Shown in pieces: positions 30,941 to 43,520 of a DNA stretch of 64,000 nucleotides; the first letter of the stretch is position 1; every line of letters starts with the position of its first letter. The notes under the pieces are model-generated. The model searched no databases and was not told the DNA's origin. It saw only the letters and a list, made by a program, of their open reading frames with translations. Where the stretch lies: positions 2,449,226-2,513,225 of the forward strand of contig CAJNDT010006135.1 of assembly GCA_905221615.1 (NCBI GenBank), given 5' to 3'. A program made the translations under genes and the position numbers. This stretch comes from Symbiodinium sp. CCMP2592 (taxonomy: Eukaryota; Sar; Dinophyceae; Suessiales; Symbiodiniaceae).

Positions 30941-31050
30941 AAGGAGGGACCCTTCATGGGGACCCCTACCCTATAATGGGCTATACAATGGATATATAAT
31001 AGCTATATGAAGGGTATATACCTACGGGTCCTTATTAAGGGTCCCTCCTT
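30941..31050. mobile_element. Foldback element family C, copy 1
   Basis: The ends AAGGAGGGACCCTT and AAGGGTCCCTCCTT are inverted. The interior CCCTATAATGGGCTATA is shared with the copy at 63487-63596. Target duplication is unclear. Confidence 0.7.
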
Positions 31051-31395
31051 TAACCCTTGGAGCTTTCCCCTAAGGCTCCAATGTACTGTTATGGGGGATA
31101 CTTCCCTAAGTCATAATAGTAATTCCTAATATGGAAGCCCTACATTCTACTATATCGGTACATAAGCCCCTTTGGGTTCGTCTAAAGCTCCAGTTACCTA
31201 AACAGTAGGTTACTGGGGGTATGAAGTATATGGCTAGTAACCGCTACCCCTCTTCGCCCGGCGCTCCAAAGCGCTCAGCTGAGAGAGAGCCCACGATTAC
31301 GGTGTACACTGAAACCTGCCTCACCAAAGAACTTGTGCATTCCTGTGTGGTTGCCACTCTCAGTCGTCCTCTTCTTCGTCTTTGTACACAGCCCA

Positions 31396-31498
31396 GAGGG
31401 TCCACATACACTACTATTATGGAATTAGGCCCTGAAAGACCATCCCCATTATGGTTTTGGGGACCTAATTCCAGAATAGTAGTGTATATGGACCCTCA
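31396..31498. repeat. Long hairpin
   Basis: GAGGGTCCACATACACTACT pairs with AGTAGTGTATATGGACCCTC; the arms continue through GGAATTAGG/CCTAATTCC. It interrupts GC-richer sequence that looks like former coding DNA (31340-31625). Confidence 0.75.
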
Positions 31499-31670
31499 AG
31501 GCAGTGAAGCAGGAGCGACCGTGAAACGCTGCGAGCCTCGGCCGCGGCCGGTCAAGGCCACGCTGCACGCGGTCCTCGCTGGACTTGTGCCCATCCGCCT
31601 CGACGCCCATAAAGCAACGATTCGACTGCACTCCTTAAAGGGATCTATAGGGTTTAGGGTTTAGGGTCTA

Positions 31671-31790
31671 CTTAGAGGATCGTGGGACTTCGTAATTAGG
31701 GTTATAAAGAAGGTAAATATACCGACAATTCCTTATAAGCCCACTTAGGGTACTTATAACCACACTTACTAAGTCACCTGATCCTCCAAG
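31671..31790. mobile_element. Foldback element family D, copy 3
   Basis: The ends CTTAGAGGATCGTGGGACTT and AAGTCACCTGATCCTCCAAG are inverted. TA is present on the left side only. Confidence 0.6.
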
Positions 31791-31976
31791 CATTGCCGAA
31801 CGCCCTAAACCCTAAACCCTAAACCCTTTTCGTCCGCGATCAGCTGGATCCTCTGTGCCCTTCTGTCATCCTGGTCCTGACGTGTCTTCCGTGTAAAGGA
31901 ACCCCACCTACTTAAAGGGATCTATAGGGTTCCTTAAAGGGATCTATGGGGTTTAGGGCTTAGGGTTTAGGGTCTA

Positions 31977-32096
31977 CTTAGAGGATCATGGGACTTAGTA
32001 AGTCGGTTATAATTGGGGTTATAAGTCCCCTAAGTGGGGTTATCCTAATTATAACCTACTTATAACCTTACTTACTAAGTCCCCTGCCCCTCCAAG
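31977..32096. mobile_element. Foldback element family D, copy 2 (TA-flanked)
   Basis: The ends CTTAGAGGATCATGGGACTT and AAGTCCCCTGCCCCTCCAAG are inverted, with TA on both sides. It lies 186 bases from copy 3, which it resembles in length and left end. Confidence 0.75.
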
Positions 32097-32274
32097 TAGT
32101 TATTTCGAGAACCAGATGCGTATAGAAACTGATCTTATGCAACCCTCCAGAAGAGCCCATCGCCCCCACAGTCACGAATTCAAAGAAAGAACCTTAAGCA
32201 GAAGGAAGATCTTTGTCTGTCTCCTTTGATCAAGTGAGCTTTTGTCTCGCGACCCAAAGAAACACCGAGAGAGA

Positions 32275-32407
32275 GGTAATATAGGAGCCTTAATAATCAA
32301 ACCAGGGTTTTGGGATATCTTGGATTAGATCCTAAGCCCTAAACCCTAAACCCTAATTATACTTCTAAACCCCAAGATAGTGTAGGTAATCATTTAGGCC
32401 CTTATAT
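32275..32407. mobile_element. Foldback element family E member
   Basis: TAATATAGGAGCCTTAATAA on the left and GGCCCTTATATTA on the right are inverted ends, and the interior carries the shared AGGGTTTTGG and CCCCAAGATAGTGTAGG blocks. Related sequences occur at 32582-32706, 41392-41515, 46935-46990, 49446-49549, 49752-49810, 50160-50285 and 26905-26950. Confidence 0.55.
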
Positions 32408-33082
32408 TACTCACTCAGACTTACTCGAAGAACTGCTCTTCATCTTTTCCTTGTGCTTACGAACCTTAGCGTCGGTTTAGGGTCTAGGGTTTAAGAATGC
32501 CTGAAGACAATACCTAACCCTAAACCCTAAACGTGCTTCGTGTCGGAGCCCTGGACATCATCCGCCAAGGTACTAGAGAATAAAACCTTAATAAGACGAA
32601 TAGGGTTTGGGGGTCCGGCCAATTACACTATACTTATAAATATATAAGGAAACCCCCAAAAGAGTATAGGTAGGTAGTTTTTATACGCCCCTACATTAGA
32701 TCTGCGAGGAAGCTCAGGATGCTCCGGCTTATCGCAGGGATCAGCTTTGGCTTAGGGTTTAGAGTCTAGGGTTGGGTTTGGGTTTAGGGTTTAGGGTTTA
32801 GAGTCTAGGGTTTCGGGTTACATTTTTAATTCAGAACTTATGTACAAAACATGCAACGCGAAGCATAAACCGACAAAACCTAGTCCCTAGTGCTGAATCC
32901 CAATTCTGGTTGCCTGCAACTTAACTGAATATAGATTACCACAACCAGGAAAGCAGATGATCTGCTCGAAGAGTCCGCACTTCGGTGATTGGACAGCATA
33001 CTTCTCTACAGCAGTCAATAAGAACCTCAAAGACGAAATGAGCCCGAAACAGGTCTGAGGCCCGTATAGGACTTCTTATCTA

Positions 33083-33180
33083 CTATTTGCTTAAGAACCC
33101 CCAAAAAATAAAAATATATTCCTTATAGGGATAAAATAGGGATTATCATTTTCTATTTTTTTGTGTTTTTAAGCAAATAG
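33083..33180. mobile_element. Foldback element, TA-flanked, single copy seen
   Basis: CTATTTGCTTAA and TTAAGCAAATAG are perfect inverted ends with TA immediately outside both. The interior is AT-rich. The length is 98 bp. Confidence 0.75.
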
Positions 33181-33279
33181 TAGTTATTATAGGGGCAGAA
33201 GGCTCCTACTTTTTCAGGCCATTTTCGTCCTTAATGGAGCCCACGAACTTGGGCTTGGGTCGAATTAGAAGGTCTGAAC

Positions 33280-33380
33280 GGTTTAGGGTTTAGGGTTTTA
33301 GGGTTTTAGGGTTTAGGGTTTTAGGGTTTAGGGTTTAGGGTTTTAGGGTTTAGGGTTTAGGGTTTAGGGTTCTAGGGCTG
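33280..33380 (+). repeat. TTTAGGG array with TTTTAGGG variants
   Basis: About 14 tandem heptamers or octamers. Confidence 0.95.
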
Positions 33381-34552
33381 AGGGTTTCTGAGCCCAGGCA
33401 CACAAACTCCTGCTGCTCTTCCTGGACAGATGGGATTTCGTTTCGGCGTCTTCAAAAGGATTGAGAGGTTATATGGCTTGAAGTAGGTTGAGCGGTGAGG
33501 GATTTGCGGAGGATTAAACTAGACCCGAATCCTTCAACCCGAAACCCTAAACCCCTGAACCCTAAACCCTTACACCCTGAACCCTAAACCCCTAAGCCCT
33601 AAACCCCTAAACCCGAAACCTTCAACTCGAAACCCTACATCCTGAAATATGTAGACCCGATCGACAAGCTCCACTCACTGGGTTCTTAGCCGGAAAGTTT
33701 TTCGCTCTAAACCTTACATCCTAGACTTGTAAGTGGGGGCTGTGTACCCAATAAAGGCTAAACCTTTCGAATAAAGGTAGGGTTATCTAACCCCCCAAAA
33801 GTTCAAGATTACCTGTACTCAGCCCCTAGACCCCGCAACCACCCTAATACCCACGATCAAGGACCCATAAGGGCTCGACCAAAGACCCCCGGGGGGGGGG
33901 ACCTGCTCTGCTACGAAGTAGACCCTTGCATCCAAAGGCAGCATCCTGAACACGGCATCGACAACTCCGAAATCTTGCACCCCACCTGGACCCTAAGAAA
34001 CCTAGCTGTTTACAGGGAACTCCAGAAAGTTGGAATATGGTTTCAGGGTGGGATACCCTATAATTTACCAGAAAGCGTTTAGGAGAATCATAGCCTGCAT
34101 CCGAAACCCTAAATCCAAACTAAACCCGAAATCTTGAACCCGACCCTGGACCTGGCAAGTACCGTGGCCCTGTCTCGGGGTGTAGGGCTGTAGCGGTTCA
34201 GGGTTTGGGATATACAAGTTTAGGGTTCAGGATAGACAAGTTTAGGGTTTAGGATACACAAGCTTAGGGTTTAGGATACAACAGTTTAGGGTTTAGGGTA
34301 TTAGGGCCCTAAGCCCTAAACCCTAAATAGGTTCCTGAGTGACCCCTAAATGATAGCGTGCCCTTTTTTTCTGGTACTCGGTGTTACTATGGGGACCCCC
34401 CAAAATAAAAAGTGCAAAAGGGTACTCCTCGGGAACACCTAGTAGACCCTAATTTCTTATAGATCCCTTATAGAACCCTTCAAGGATCCCTTGTAGAACC
34501 TTGTAAAGGATCCCTTATAGAACCCTTTAAGGAACCCTTGAAAAAGGGTGCC

Positions 34553-34665
34553 CAGAGATCCCAATAACCCTTAATTAAGGAATATACCTTAAACCATATG
34601 TAATATGAAGGCCCCTATAATTTGAGGTACAGTCCTTAATTAAGGGACATTGGGATCTCTGATTA
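34553..34665. repeat. Foldback element family F
   Basis: AGAGATCCCAATAACCCTTA and TAAGGGACATTGGGATCTCT are inverted ends. Related sequence occurs at about 28120-28275 and 28970-29052. Confidence 0.6.
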
Positions 34666-35565
34666 TGATTACTCCTCAGGAACCTAGCTAAACCCTAAAG
34701 CGGTCCTCAGAAACCCCTAAACCCCAAACCCCCAAACTCTAAACCCCTAAACCCTAAACCTCTAAACCCCAGACCCTAAAACCCTAAACCCTAAACTCAA
34801 GGGGCCCTAAAACCCTTCACCCTAAACCGCACAAAACGCTCCTCAGGAAGTCGGCAGGCAGTGGACCATAGAGTCGGAAGCAAGTTGAGCATCACGGAGC
34901 CTTCAGGGCGTTTTTGAGTTTTAAATGGTTGATTAGGGGTACCTTTACGGGGTTCCTTTAAGGGCTCTATAGGGTTTAGAGCTAAGGGCTTATAGGGTCT
35001 TGGGTTGTGAGCTTTAGGGTTTGGAGTCTAGGGCTTCAGGGTTTAGGGTTTAGAGTTTGGGGTTCAGGGTTTCAAGGTTTAGAGTTTAGGGCGTTGGGCT
35101 TGTGGGTTTATAAATCATGATTGGGATCGTATTAAAAATTCAATTGTCTATTCCTCGTTGAGTTAAAGTATCCATAATCATCAACATGTGAGATGTTACC
35201 CAACGATGACGATGACAGAGGCCTAGGGTTTAGAGTTTGCAGGAGGCTCTCTTTTTTGTATCTAAACCCTGAACCTGTTTAGGGCCCATATAGGGTTTAG
35301 GGCCTGAGGTTTACGGGTTTTGGGCTTAGGAGCTCTCTTTCTGCTTTGTGAGTGGCTGTTTTCAGGCATCTGGGGTGCAGAGAATCCGGTTCTAAGGGGC
35401 CGCGTTTTGGGTTTCGGGGGACGTGAAAGATCAGGGTCTATCTACGGTCTACCGTCGAACTATTGGGTCAGGACTTCAAGCGGACCTTGGGTTCGTAAGG
35501 CTTACGGGCTAAGTACCCTAGCCCAAAACGGGCTAACCGTTTAAAACCTCAGATGTTGAGAGTCA

Positions 35566-35900
35566 TTGAATAGACTTTTGGTGACCATTAGGGGGAGCAT
35601 CGCTTTGACAGAGCCTTCCTCTGCGACGTTTGCAGATGGTACTGACACGGAGGCAGGCGACGTTCGCCTGAAGGAGAATGGATGGGGCAGCTGCACTGGT
35701 ACTGCCCGAACTGCGCCACCATGTACTGCAGACACCTCCGGCCCCTCTGGCCCCCGACCTTTCCACCTCCTTTACCTCAGCCTCCTCCTCTGCGGGGGCC
35801 GGCCACCCTCACCCCCCAGGTTGCCACTGTTTTTGCTGGGGTTGTGGTAGATGTGGTGGATGTGGGTGGTAGGTGTGAGACTTGAAGTCTCAGAGCGCCC
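35566..35900 (+). other. GC-rich coding-like island
   Basis: A GC-rich island inside the AT-richer repeat block. The plus strand carries a 94-codon frame with a Pro/Leu-rich end. No domain is recognised. It may be an exon relic. Confidence 0.2.
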
Positions 35901-36361
35901 GCGGCCCCTGCCGCCGCTGCTGGGAAGGACGTCACCGGTACTGAGACTAAAGGGCCGCATGTGGTCGGCGCAGTCGAGGCTTGGCTGCCGGCTTGCTTGA
36001 GAGCCCGTCGTGCTGCTTTCTGGCTGCCCACATCTCTTCTTGGCAGCACAATGCTCAATCCTCGATGGCTAAAGAGCGACGCATAAATGGAAAGAAACAA
36101 ACTTTGGTTTGGGGTCTAGGGTTTGCGGTTCAGCGCTTCAGGGTTTAGTGCTTTTAGGGCTTAGAGTTTGGGGCGGGGCTGTAAACCCCACCTACACCAA
36201 AACATGTGAGTCCCCGAAACGCGGGCCTATGTGCTCGCGCACCTTTGTCTCCATCCTCGCAGGGGGGAGGATGCTGCAGATTGCTCAAAGATGTACTGCT
36301 CATGGGTGAAGCATGAACACTAACTACCATCACCACCTTCATCCTTACAACACTACTGATA

Positions 36362-36462
36362 CTGTTGATGGACAAAATCCTGCATGACCCTAAGGACTCT
36401 AAACTATGCGAACTATGGCATATTTCTTTTAATGGGTAATGCAGGATTTTGTCCATCAACAA
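36362..36462. mobile_element. Foldback element family A, copy 2 (TA-flanked)
   Basis: CTGTTGATGGACAAAATCCT and AGGATTTTGTCCATCAACAA are inverted ends, 101 bp, with TA on both sides. Confidence 0.8.
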
Positions 36463-37621
36463 TATTGGTAACTAAGCCCTAAAACCTCAAACCCTGAAAA
36501 CCCCAAGCCCTTAACTCTCCGGAATGCAGAGCGCCAATGGCAGTGTCATCAACAGCTAGTAACGACTGTTATGATGAGCGTTAGTGATGACGGTCGTCTC
36601 AACAAAAAAAGCACATGACGTCATGCGTTCGGATACCACGACAGTGGTGACTGCTCAACAGAGTGAGAGTACTTCTAATCAGCACAACACAAACAAGAAT
36701 AAAGAGTAGTCCATCGTCGCAGCCAGAATGACAGACTATGAACTAGTGAGTAACTAGTGGTAAGGACCACAGAGTCAGCTTCATGAGAAAGAGAAACTAG
36801 CAACTTTATAGCGATCATCGAGAATCGAAAAGCGTCACCATCCGAGCTATACGAGGCTATATGTGGCATAAGCTCCTAAGGAACAATCAACTTCCTTTGT
36901 CCTATTAATAAAATTTAGGTGTAAGGTTTCGGGCTTATATACGGGTTCAGGTGGGGATTGAAGGCCTGGGAACCGCAAACGAAGAAAAAATCACCCCAAA
37001 ACCCCTAAACCCTAAACCCCAAACCCTAAACCCAAAAAAACCTGGAGAAATGCTGTCAAGTCTCATGTCAAAAAGCATCTCCCGCAGTCGACTGGCATTC
37101 TCTTGTGCCTGACTCTTTTCTGGAGCAGGCTTTTAAACTCCTAAACCCTGAACCCCAAACCCTGAACCCTGAAACCCTCAACCCTAAACATCCCCGAACC
37201 CTAAACCCTAAACCCCAAACATCCCCGAAACCTAAACCGTAAACCCTAAACATCCCTAGACCCTAAACCCTAAGGAGTTCAGGTGTTTGGCCTTGGGTTT
37301 CGAGAGGGTTCAGTCGCTAGAGCAATTTACGGCTCTCTGTCCATGTGTTTAGATATGTGTATGTGTATATATATATGTGTGTATGTATGTATGTATATAA
37401 TATGTGTATATACATATATAGAGATGTTGATATATACATATAGACATTATACTATTCTCTTTACTGATCATGGTCTTTTGAATGTAGTTGTCTAATTGCT
37501 TACTTTTGGAATCATTTTGTCTAGTTTGGTAGTTTTCTTTATCTATACCTGATCCGGTTATGATATAGAGGGAGAGAGAGCAACAGTTTTGCCAGCAAAA
37601 TCTCTTCCTGAGAGAGCCTGA

Positions 37622-37745
37622 AGCTTTATTTGCCTGGTGGTAATCTCAGCAAGCTCGCGAGGAACCTGCTGAAGCGCCACAACGCAGTGGTCGCGCAGGT
37701 TGTTGAATGTCTCGGCTTTACGCCGCAGCACGTCCTCAGGGGAAT
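37622..37745 (+). other. Short coding-like island
   Basis: The plus strand reads GGNLSKLARNLLKRHNAVVA followed by QVVECLGFTPQHVL before returning to repeat sequence. It may be an exon fragment. There is no start codon context or family match. Confidence 0.2.
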
Positions 37746-38675
37746 TGAGGGTTTAGGGCTTGTTGTATTTGGGCTGTCTCTCGGACATAGGATTTGGGCT
37801 TCAGGCTTTTGAGTGTTCAAGCGCTCTTGGGATCAGGAAACGAAGTTTGGAGTAATGGGCATCATCAGCATGCCTCTTGTGGTTCTTATTTAAGGGAGGC
37901 GTGCATACACAGGGTTCTACATCATCCAAAAAAACGTGTGAACATGTACACGAACCAGGGCACTCGAAAGCTTAGTAGCCCGAGCAAGAGACCTCCGGGA
38001 ATGTAGCATCAAGTCCTCCCCCCTGACTCCTGGAAACCAAACCCTAAACTATCAAAAGGTTGGGGCTCTAACCCTAAACCCAACACCCTTAATGCCTTGA
38101 GCCTTTAACCCCTAAACCGTTAAGCCATCTTAAACCATAAACCCTTAAAGCCATCTTAAACTCCGATTATGGTCTAATGAAGGTCTGGTACTGCACTAAG
38201 CAGACACATACCTTTTCAAGGGGTCCTCTGCGGCGGGGGTGAAGGGTTTAGGGGCCATCCCGTCTGGGGAGGCGCCACACCCCGAGAGATCTGAAATTAA
38301 ATTCCTGAACCAAACAGTCAGGAACCAGCAGGCAATAATGCCCTGAAGCCTTGAACTTCTAGAGCCCGAAAGTCTAAGGACTTAGAACAACCCTAGACCC
38401 CTAAACCCCGAAACCCCTAAACCCCTAGACCCCTAAACCTTGAACCGTGAATTCCAAAACAACGCCAAAGCCGGGTTCCTGTCGCTCGTTGTCGTAGTTC
38501 GACACCATTCGGAGGCCTGAGGTTTAGGCTTAAGGTTTAGGGTTTAGGTTCCTTTCAAGGGATCCATAGGGGTTCCTGAAAGGGATCTATAAAGGTTTAG
38601 GGCTTTCCCTTTTGGAAATGGGTTTCGGGTTTAGGGCTTGGAACTTAAGGTTTCTGTGTAGGGTTATAAAATGTT

Positions 38676-38900
38676 AAGGGTCCGAAGGACCCAATAATCA
38701 GGTTCTCGGTTGTAGGATAGTAGCTATGTAGGTTACTATTTCCCAGACCCCCGGGAGGATCTAGAAAGTAGATCCCCTAATTTGGGGCCCTATACTACTA
38801 AGGGTACTACATAGGAACCCCCATTAAGGGATCTACTTTTTGGATCCTCCCGGGGGTCTGGGTTAGGAGAGTATATGCTAATTGGGTACTTCGACCCTTG
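38676..38900. repeat. Large nested foldback, about 225 bp
   Basis: Outer arms GGGTCCGAAGGACCCAATA and TTGGGTACTTCGACCC pair, and inner arms TCCCAGACCCCCGGGAGGAT (38740) and ATCCTCCCGGGGGTCTGGG (38843) pair. It immediately precedes the cleanest TTTAGGG array. Confidence 0.75.
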
Positions 38901-38910
38901 GGGTCAGGTG

Positions 38911-39028
38911 TAGGGCTTAGGGTTTAGGGTTTAGGGTTTAGGGTTTAGGGTTTAGGGTTTAGGGTTTAGGGTTTAGGGTTTAGGGTTTAGGGTTTAGGGT
39001 TTAGGGTTTAGGGTTTAGGGTTTAGGGT
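38911..39028 (+). repeat. Near-perfect (TTTAGGG)n array, about 16 units
   Basis: This is the cleanest telomere-type array in the window, essentially uninterrupted. Confidence 0.97.
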
Positions 39029-39097
39029 TTGGGGCTCCGGCACTAGGGCTCATGTTCGGGGCTTCGGGCTTAGGGTGAGCATTGAGTATAAGCCCTA

Positions 39098-39197
39098 CGG
39101 TTGATGATATAAATCCTGCATTACCCATAATAAGGAATATATGGGAACTATGGTATATTCCTTATTATGGGTCATGCAGGATTTGTATCATCAACAG
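39098..39197. mobile_element. Foldback element family A, copy 3 (TA-flanked)
   Basis: CGGTTGATGATATAAATCCT and AGGATTTGTATCATCAACAG are inverted ends, 100 bp, with TA on both sides. The interior forms a long near-perfect hairpin (CCATAATAAGGAATATA...TATTCCTTATTATGG). Confidence 0.85.
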
Positions 39198-39327
39198 TAT
39201 TAAAGGAAGTCTCAAAGGAACACCTAGCCCCATGAAAGAAACAGCAAGTCTAAACCCTTGCCTGAAAAAAACCCCAAACTCTACATCACCTGCAGATCTT
39301 CTACTTCGGGCCTGGGTGGGTGCCCTA

Positions 39328-39411
39328 CGGTTGATGATACAAATCCTGCAATACCTTAAGGGCCCTAAACTATGGGAATTATGGGTAATGCAGGATGTAT
39401 ACCATCAACCG
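39328..39411. mobile_element. Foldback element family A, copy 4 (TA-flanked)
   Basis: CGGTTGATGATACAAATCCT and AGGATGTATACCATCAACCG are inverted ends, 84 bp, with TA on both sides. It lies 131 bases from copy 3. Confidence 0.8.
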
Positions 39412-42411
39412 TAGCCCAGAAAAAGCTTCACCCTTTAACGGATGGTAGGGTTGTATAATGAACCCTAAACCCTAAAACCTGAGCCCGAAACCCCGAAAGG
39501 TTTCCTACTCCCTAGACTCCCTAGACCCCCAGCTCTATTAAAGGCCGCATATATTACCTTAAACCCTTTAGAACGCTTAAAGGAGCCCTTAAGGGAACCC
39601 TAAACCCGAAAACCTGAAAGCCCTAAACCCTAAACCCCTAAACCCTAAAGCTCCAAAACCCTAAACCCCTTTAAAGGAACCCTAATATCTGGAGCCTCTG
39701 GCTTACTCAGCTACCATCTGATAAACCTTAAATACCCACTATTAAGGGCCATAAGTTAATAAGGGCTCCATAAAAGGGCCCTGGTAATTACTTTATATGG
39801 AGCCTCATGATACTCTAGACCTTATAAAGCCCTTAACGGAGCCCTTAAAGGAACCCTTAAGGGAACCCTAGCACCTTAACACCCTTGAGACCCTAAAGCC
39901 CTGAACCCCTAAACCCTAAACCTCTAAACTCTAAACCCCTGAACCCTAAACCTGTAAACCCTAAACCCTAAGCCCCTTTAAAGGAACCCTACTATCTGGA
40001 GCCCTCTGGGCTACGCAGCCCCCGAAGATTTCGGCGCCAGGAGGCAGTCGCGGAAGTTCGCAAAGAAGACGAGGATCCCTACCTGTCAGTTTCCCACTGT
40101 TAGGGGTCCCTTAAAGGGATCCCTAAAAGGGATCCTTTAAGGGTTCCTTTAAAGGGATCCGTTAGAGGGATCCTTTAAGGAATCGTTTGGGGTTCCTTAA
40201 CGGGATCTATAAGGGTTCTATATCCTTATATAAAAGGATCCTTTAAAGGTATCTTTTAAGGGCTCCCTTGAAGGGATCTATATATAAGGGTTCTATGAAA
40301 GGTTTAGGGGTTAGGGTTCAAAGTTTCCGAAAGTTAGGGTATCTTGGGGTTCCTTTAAAGGGTTACTATGAGGGTACTATAGGGGTTCCCTTTAAAGGGG
40401 TACTATAAGGGTTCCTTTAAAGGGCTCCATAAGGAGTTTAAGGTTTTCGAATTCTTTGAGGTTTAAGGTTTAGGTAGGTGTAGGTGGTGGGTTTAAGCCT
40501 TACATTTAGGCTGTCGGATTGAAAGATTCAGCGTTTTGGGTCTTAAGGTTTAAGGTTTAGGGGTCTCCTGCATCTTTTTCAGGACTGCACAAGAGTTCCA
40601 GAAGGGCCTTGTACGGGCGCTGTGGGATTTGCTTGCTGCTTTATCATGTTTTTTTTGCTGGGCTTGTTCATGAATTTCATCGTGCTAGGGGTCTTCGCCG
40701 GGGTTAAGGGTTTAGGGGCGGTTTAGGGTGCATACAACCACGTGAGGTTTGCAGTTTCTGCGTGGTGCAAGGTTTGACGCCATCCCCTCGCAAGGTAGGC
40801 GAAACAACAGTTTCGCAGCAAGCTCTGAATAATACGATCAGAACACCACAAAAAAAAACGATACAGCCCATCCTAAGCAGTGTCCAGCACATGCTAGGGT
40901 CAGGAATGTAGGGTTCACACGTTCAGGATGCAAACCTTAGTCGCACCCCCGCCCCCCCAGGAGGGGTAAACAGAAAGCCCTAAACCCTAAACCCTAAACC
41001 CTAAACCCTCTCCACCAAGCTGCAAACTCCATCGTGCACTGCTCGATGCCCTCCCAGCCAAAGGCAGGCGGGCCCTGGATTTGTCGCGCGTTTTCCTTCT
41101 GAGTTTGGGGTTTGGGGTCTAGGGGTTGATGGGTGTAGGTTTTTTTGTTTTTGAGCCCCTTTTTCCGTCTGCAATGTCTCAACCACAGTCAGTGGGTGTA
41201 GGGGTTTAGTGATTAAGCTTTACGGAGTTTAGGGACTTTTGGTTTAAGCTTGGGTCTATTTGGTGTCTTATTTCGTGGCTGCTGTTGGTTCTGCTGCGCG
41301 TTGTCAGAGTTTCACTGGGGGTTGCAAGGGTTTGCGATGGCTTCGCTTCTAACAACAGCCCTCCTTCAGATCGATGGTGCAGACCTAACATAGGGGACTT
41401 ATTAATTCGAATAGGGTTTTGGTGCCCATTATACTACAGTTACAATAAGGACCCCCCCCCCCAAAAAAAAAAAAATGGTATAGCTAATTATGGAGGCCCC
41501 TATATTACATCTACCGTCATGCGGAAGCGTTCGATGTCCAGGGAACCAATATGGGTCCGACTGGTCTAGCGTTTAGGATTTAGGAGTGGTTTAGGGTTTA
41601 GAAATGGTTTAGGGTATAGGAGTGGTTTAGGGCGTAGGAGTGGTCGAGGGTGTTTGTACTTTGAGCTCCTTGTTAATGTTTAAGGTCCAGGGTTTAGGAG
41701 TGGTCTAGGGATTAGGGTTTAGCAGTGGTTTAGGGCCGAGTACTCAAAAAGTCGGGGTCCTGAGAGTATGGAGTTTGAAACCTCAACCCTTACTATCAGG
41801 GTTCTTGGGCCCTCTAGGGAGGTTTAGAGTTTGAGGGTGTTAGTGTTTGCCCTCCGAAAATCACACACTCAAAGCCTGAAACACCGAACCACGGAAGCCC
41901 TCGACTCAAAACGACAGGAGAAACACAATCCCTGGAGCAAATGTGAAGTCATGCAATGTGAACGCTCTTGTAACACCACTCTTACAGGCCTCAAGCTCCA
42001 AACACCAAAACTCAGACCCGCTAATCCTGTGAACCCAGGAGACCCCACACCCGGTTGAAATAACCTAGCACACTAGACACCATACGCCCTTGTTTCAAGA
42101 ACCGAACCCCCACACCCTCTACCCGTCGAAAAAAGCTAGCTGACGAGACCCTGAGGCCTGCCCTATACCACTACTAAAAAACACCTGAAATGCTAGGCCA
42201 ATGGAATAAACACAGCAACTTTAACCGCACTGCCGTAACTGTAACCTTAAACTTGCACAAAAACAGCGTAAAACCGCCAGCTATAGAAACTCAGATCCTA
42301 ATTCCACATACATGAAACCCCAAACCGTAAACCCCAAACCCTAAACCCTAAATGAAACTCAATGAAACTCAACAAGCCGACCCCGCCCTCGCCCCCACTC
42401 ACACACCGCTA

Positions 42412-42593
42412 CGGTTGATGATATAAATCCTGCATTACCTTAAGGAATCCTTTGTAAGGCTTCCTTAATCTGAACCCTATTGTAGGAACCCTAATCCCTA
42501 CCTAAACCCCCATAGGACCCTAAACTATGGGAATTATGGCTAATTATGGTCTATTCCATATTATGGGTCATGAAGGATCTATATCATCAACCG
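42412..42593. mobile_element. Foldback element family A, copy 5 (long form)
   Basis: CGGTTGATGATATAAATCCT and AGGATCTATATCATCAACCG are inverted ends. The 182-bp length comes from about 80 extra internal bases. It is preceded by TA and followed by CTA. Confidence 0.75.
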
Positions 42594-43420
42594 CTAGTAC
42601 GCATTGTACAAGCCTCTAAGGTTTAGGGCTGACTTACAAGTCATGGGGCTTATAAAGCAAGGTTGTAAGTACCTCAATTGGGGTTATGAGTATGTGTAAG
42701 TCGATCGTCGATCTACCTATATTATTTATGATGACCGTAATTGCCAAATCCCATGATCCTTTTAGCATAAGGTTGAGAGGTACCTTTAGGAGTTCCTGCA
42801 AGGGCTCCTTTAGGATCTATAGCGGCTTGGGGTTTAGGGTGTAGGTTCCCTGAACCCTAAACCCTAAACCCTAAGCCTGCTTGTCGGGAGGTCGCGTGAG
42901 ACTGCACTGAAGGCGCGACAAGTCAACGAACCAAACGACTGGCAGGGGCTGATCCAAGGCGGCTTTTCCGAGCTTGGGGTGCCTTTTTCAAGGGATCTAT
43001 AAGGGTTCCTTTGAAGGGATCTATTCGGGTTCCTTTAAGGGGTCTATAAGGGTTTCGGGTTGGGGATTTGGGGTTTACGGTCCGGGGTTTAGGTTGTGAG
43101 TACTTTGTCGGCGTGTTGAGTCCGAGCCGCCATAGGGTTCTGACAGGCTTCTTATGTACAAGGGATTGGGAAAGCTGTTGTTTCAACGTCTTCCAGGCTT
43201 CAGTTAACTTGTTCATGAGGCCTCTATCTCGGGGAGGGATTAGGCTCTAGGGTTTGGCGGCCTGAACCCTAAACATTAAACGTCATGACTAGGACGGGAG
43301 GGGAATGCTTCTCTAGGGCCTTGGGGCTGGCCTTCGCATTCGGGGTTGTGGCTGGGCCGTGTGTCCTCTTGAGTACGGGTAGTTCTCCATATCAGGGTCC
43401 CTTTTTAAGTCCCCAAAATA

Positions 43421-43520
43421 CTGTTGATGGTATAAACCCTGCATTACCTTAAGGACCCTAAACTATGGGAATTATGGTTATTCCTTATTATGGGTAATGC
43501 AGGGTTTATATCATCAACCG
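43421..43520. mobile_element. Foldback element family A, copy 6 (TA-flanked)
   Basis: CTGTTGATGGTATAAACCCT and AGGGTTTATATCATCAACCG are inverted ends, 100 bp, with TA on both sides. It is also flanked by a 31-bp imperfect direct repeat (43390-43420 and 43522-43554, both ending TGTCCCCAAAATA or AGTCCCCAAAATA). Confidence 0.8.

Noticed and set aside
36675..36869. Possible short gene in the AT-rich stretch near 36.7 kb
   Set aside because: The frame is short, without domain, start context or splice partners.
38911..39028. Actual chromosome end
   Set aside because: The array is only about 118 bases, is flanked on both sides by kilobases of other sequence, and neighbouring arrays point both ways.
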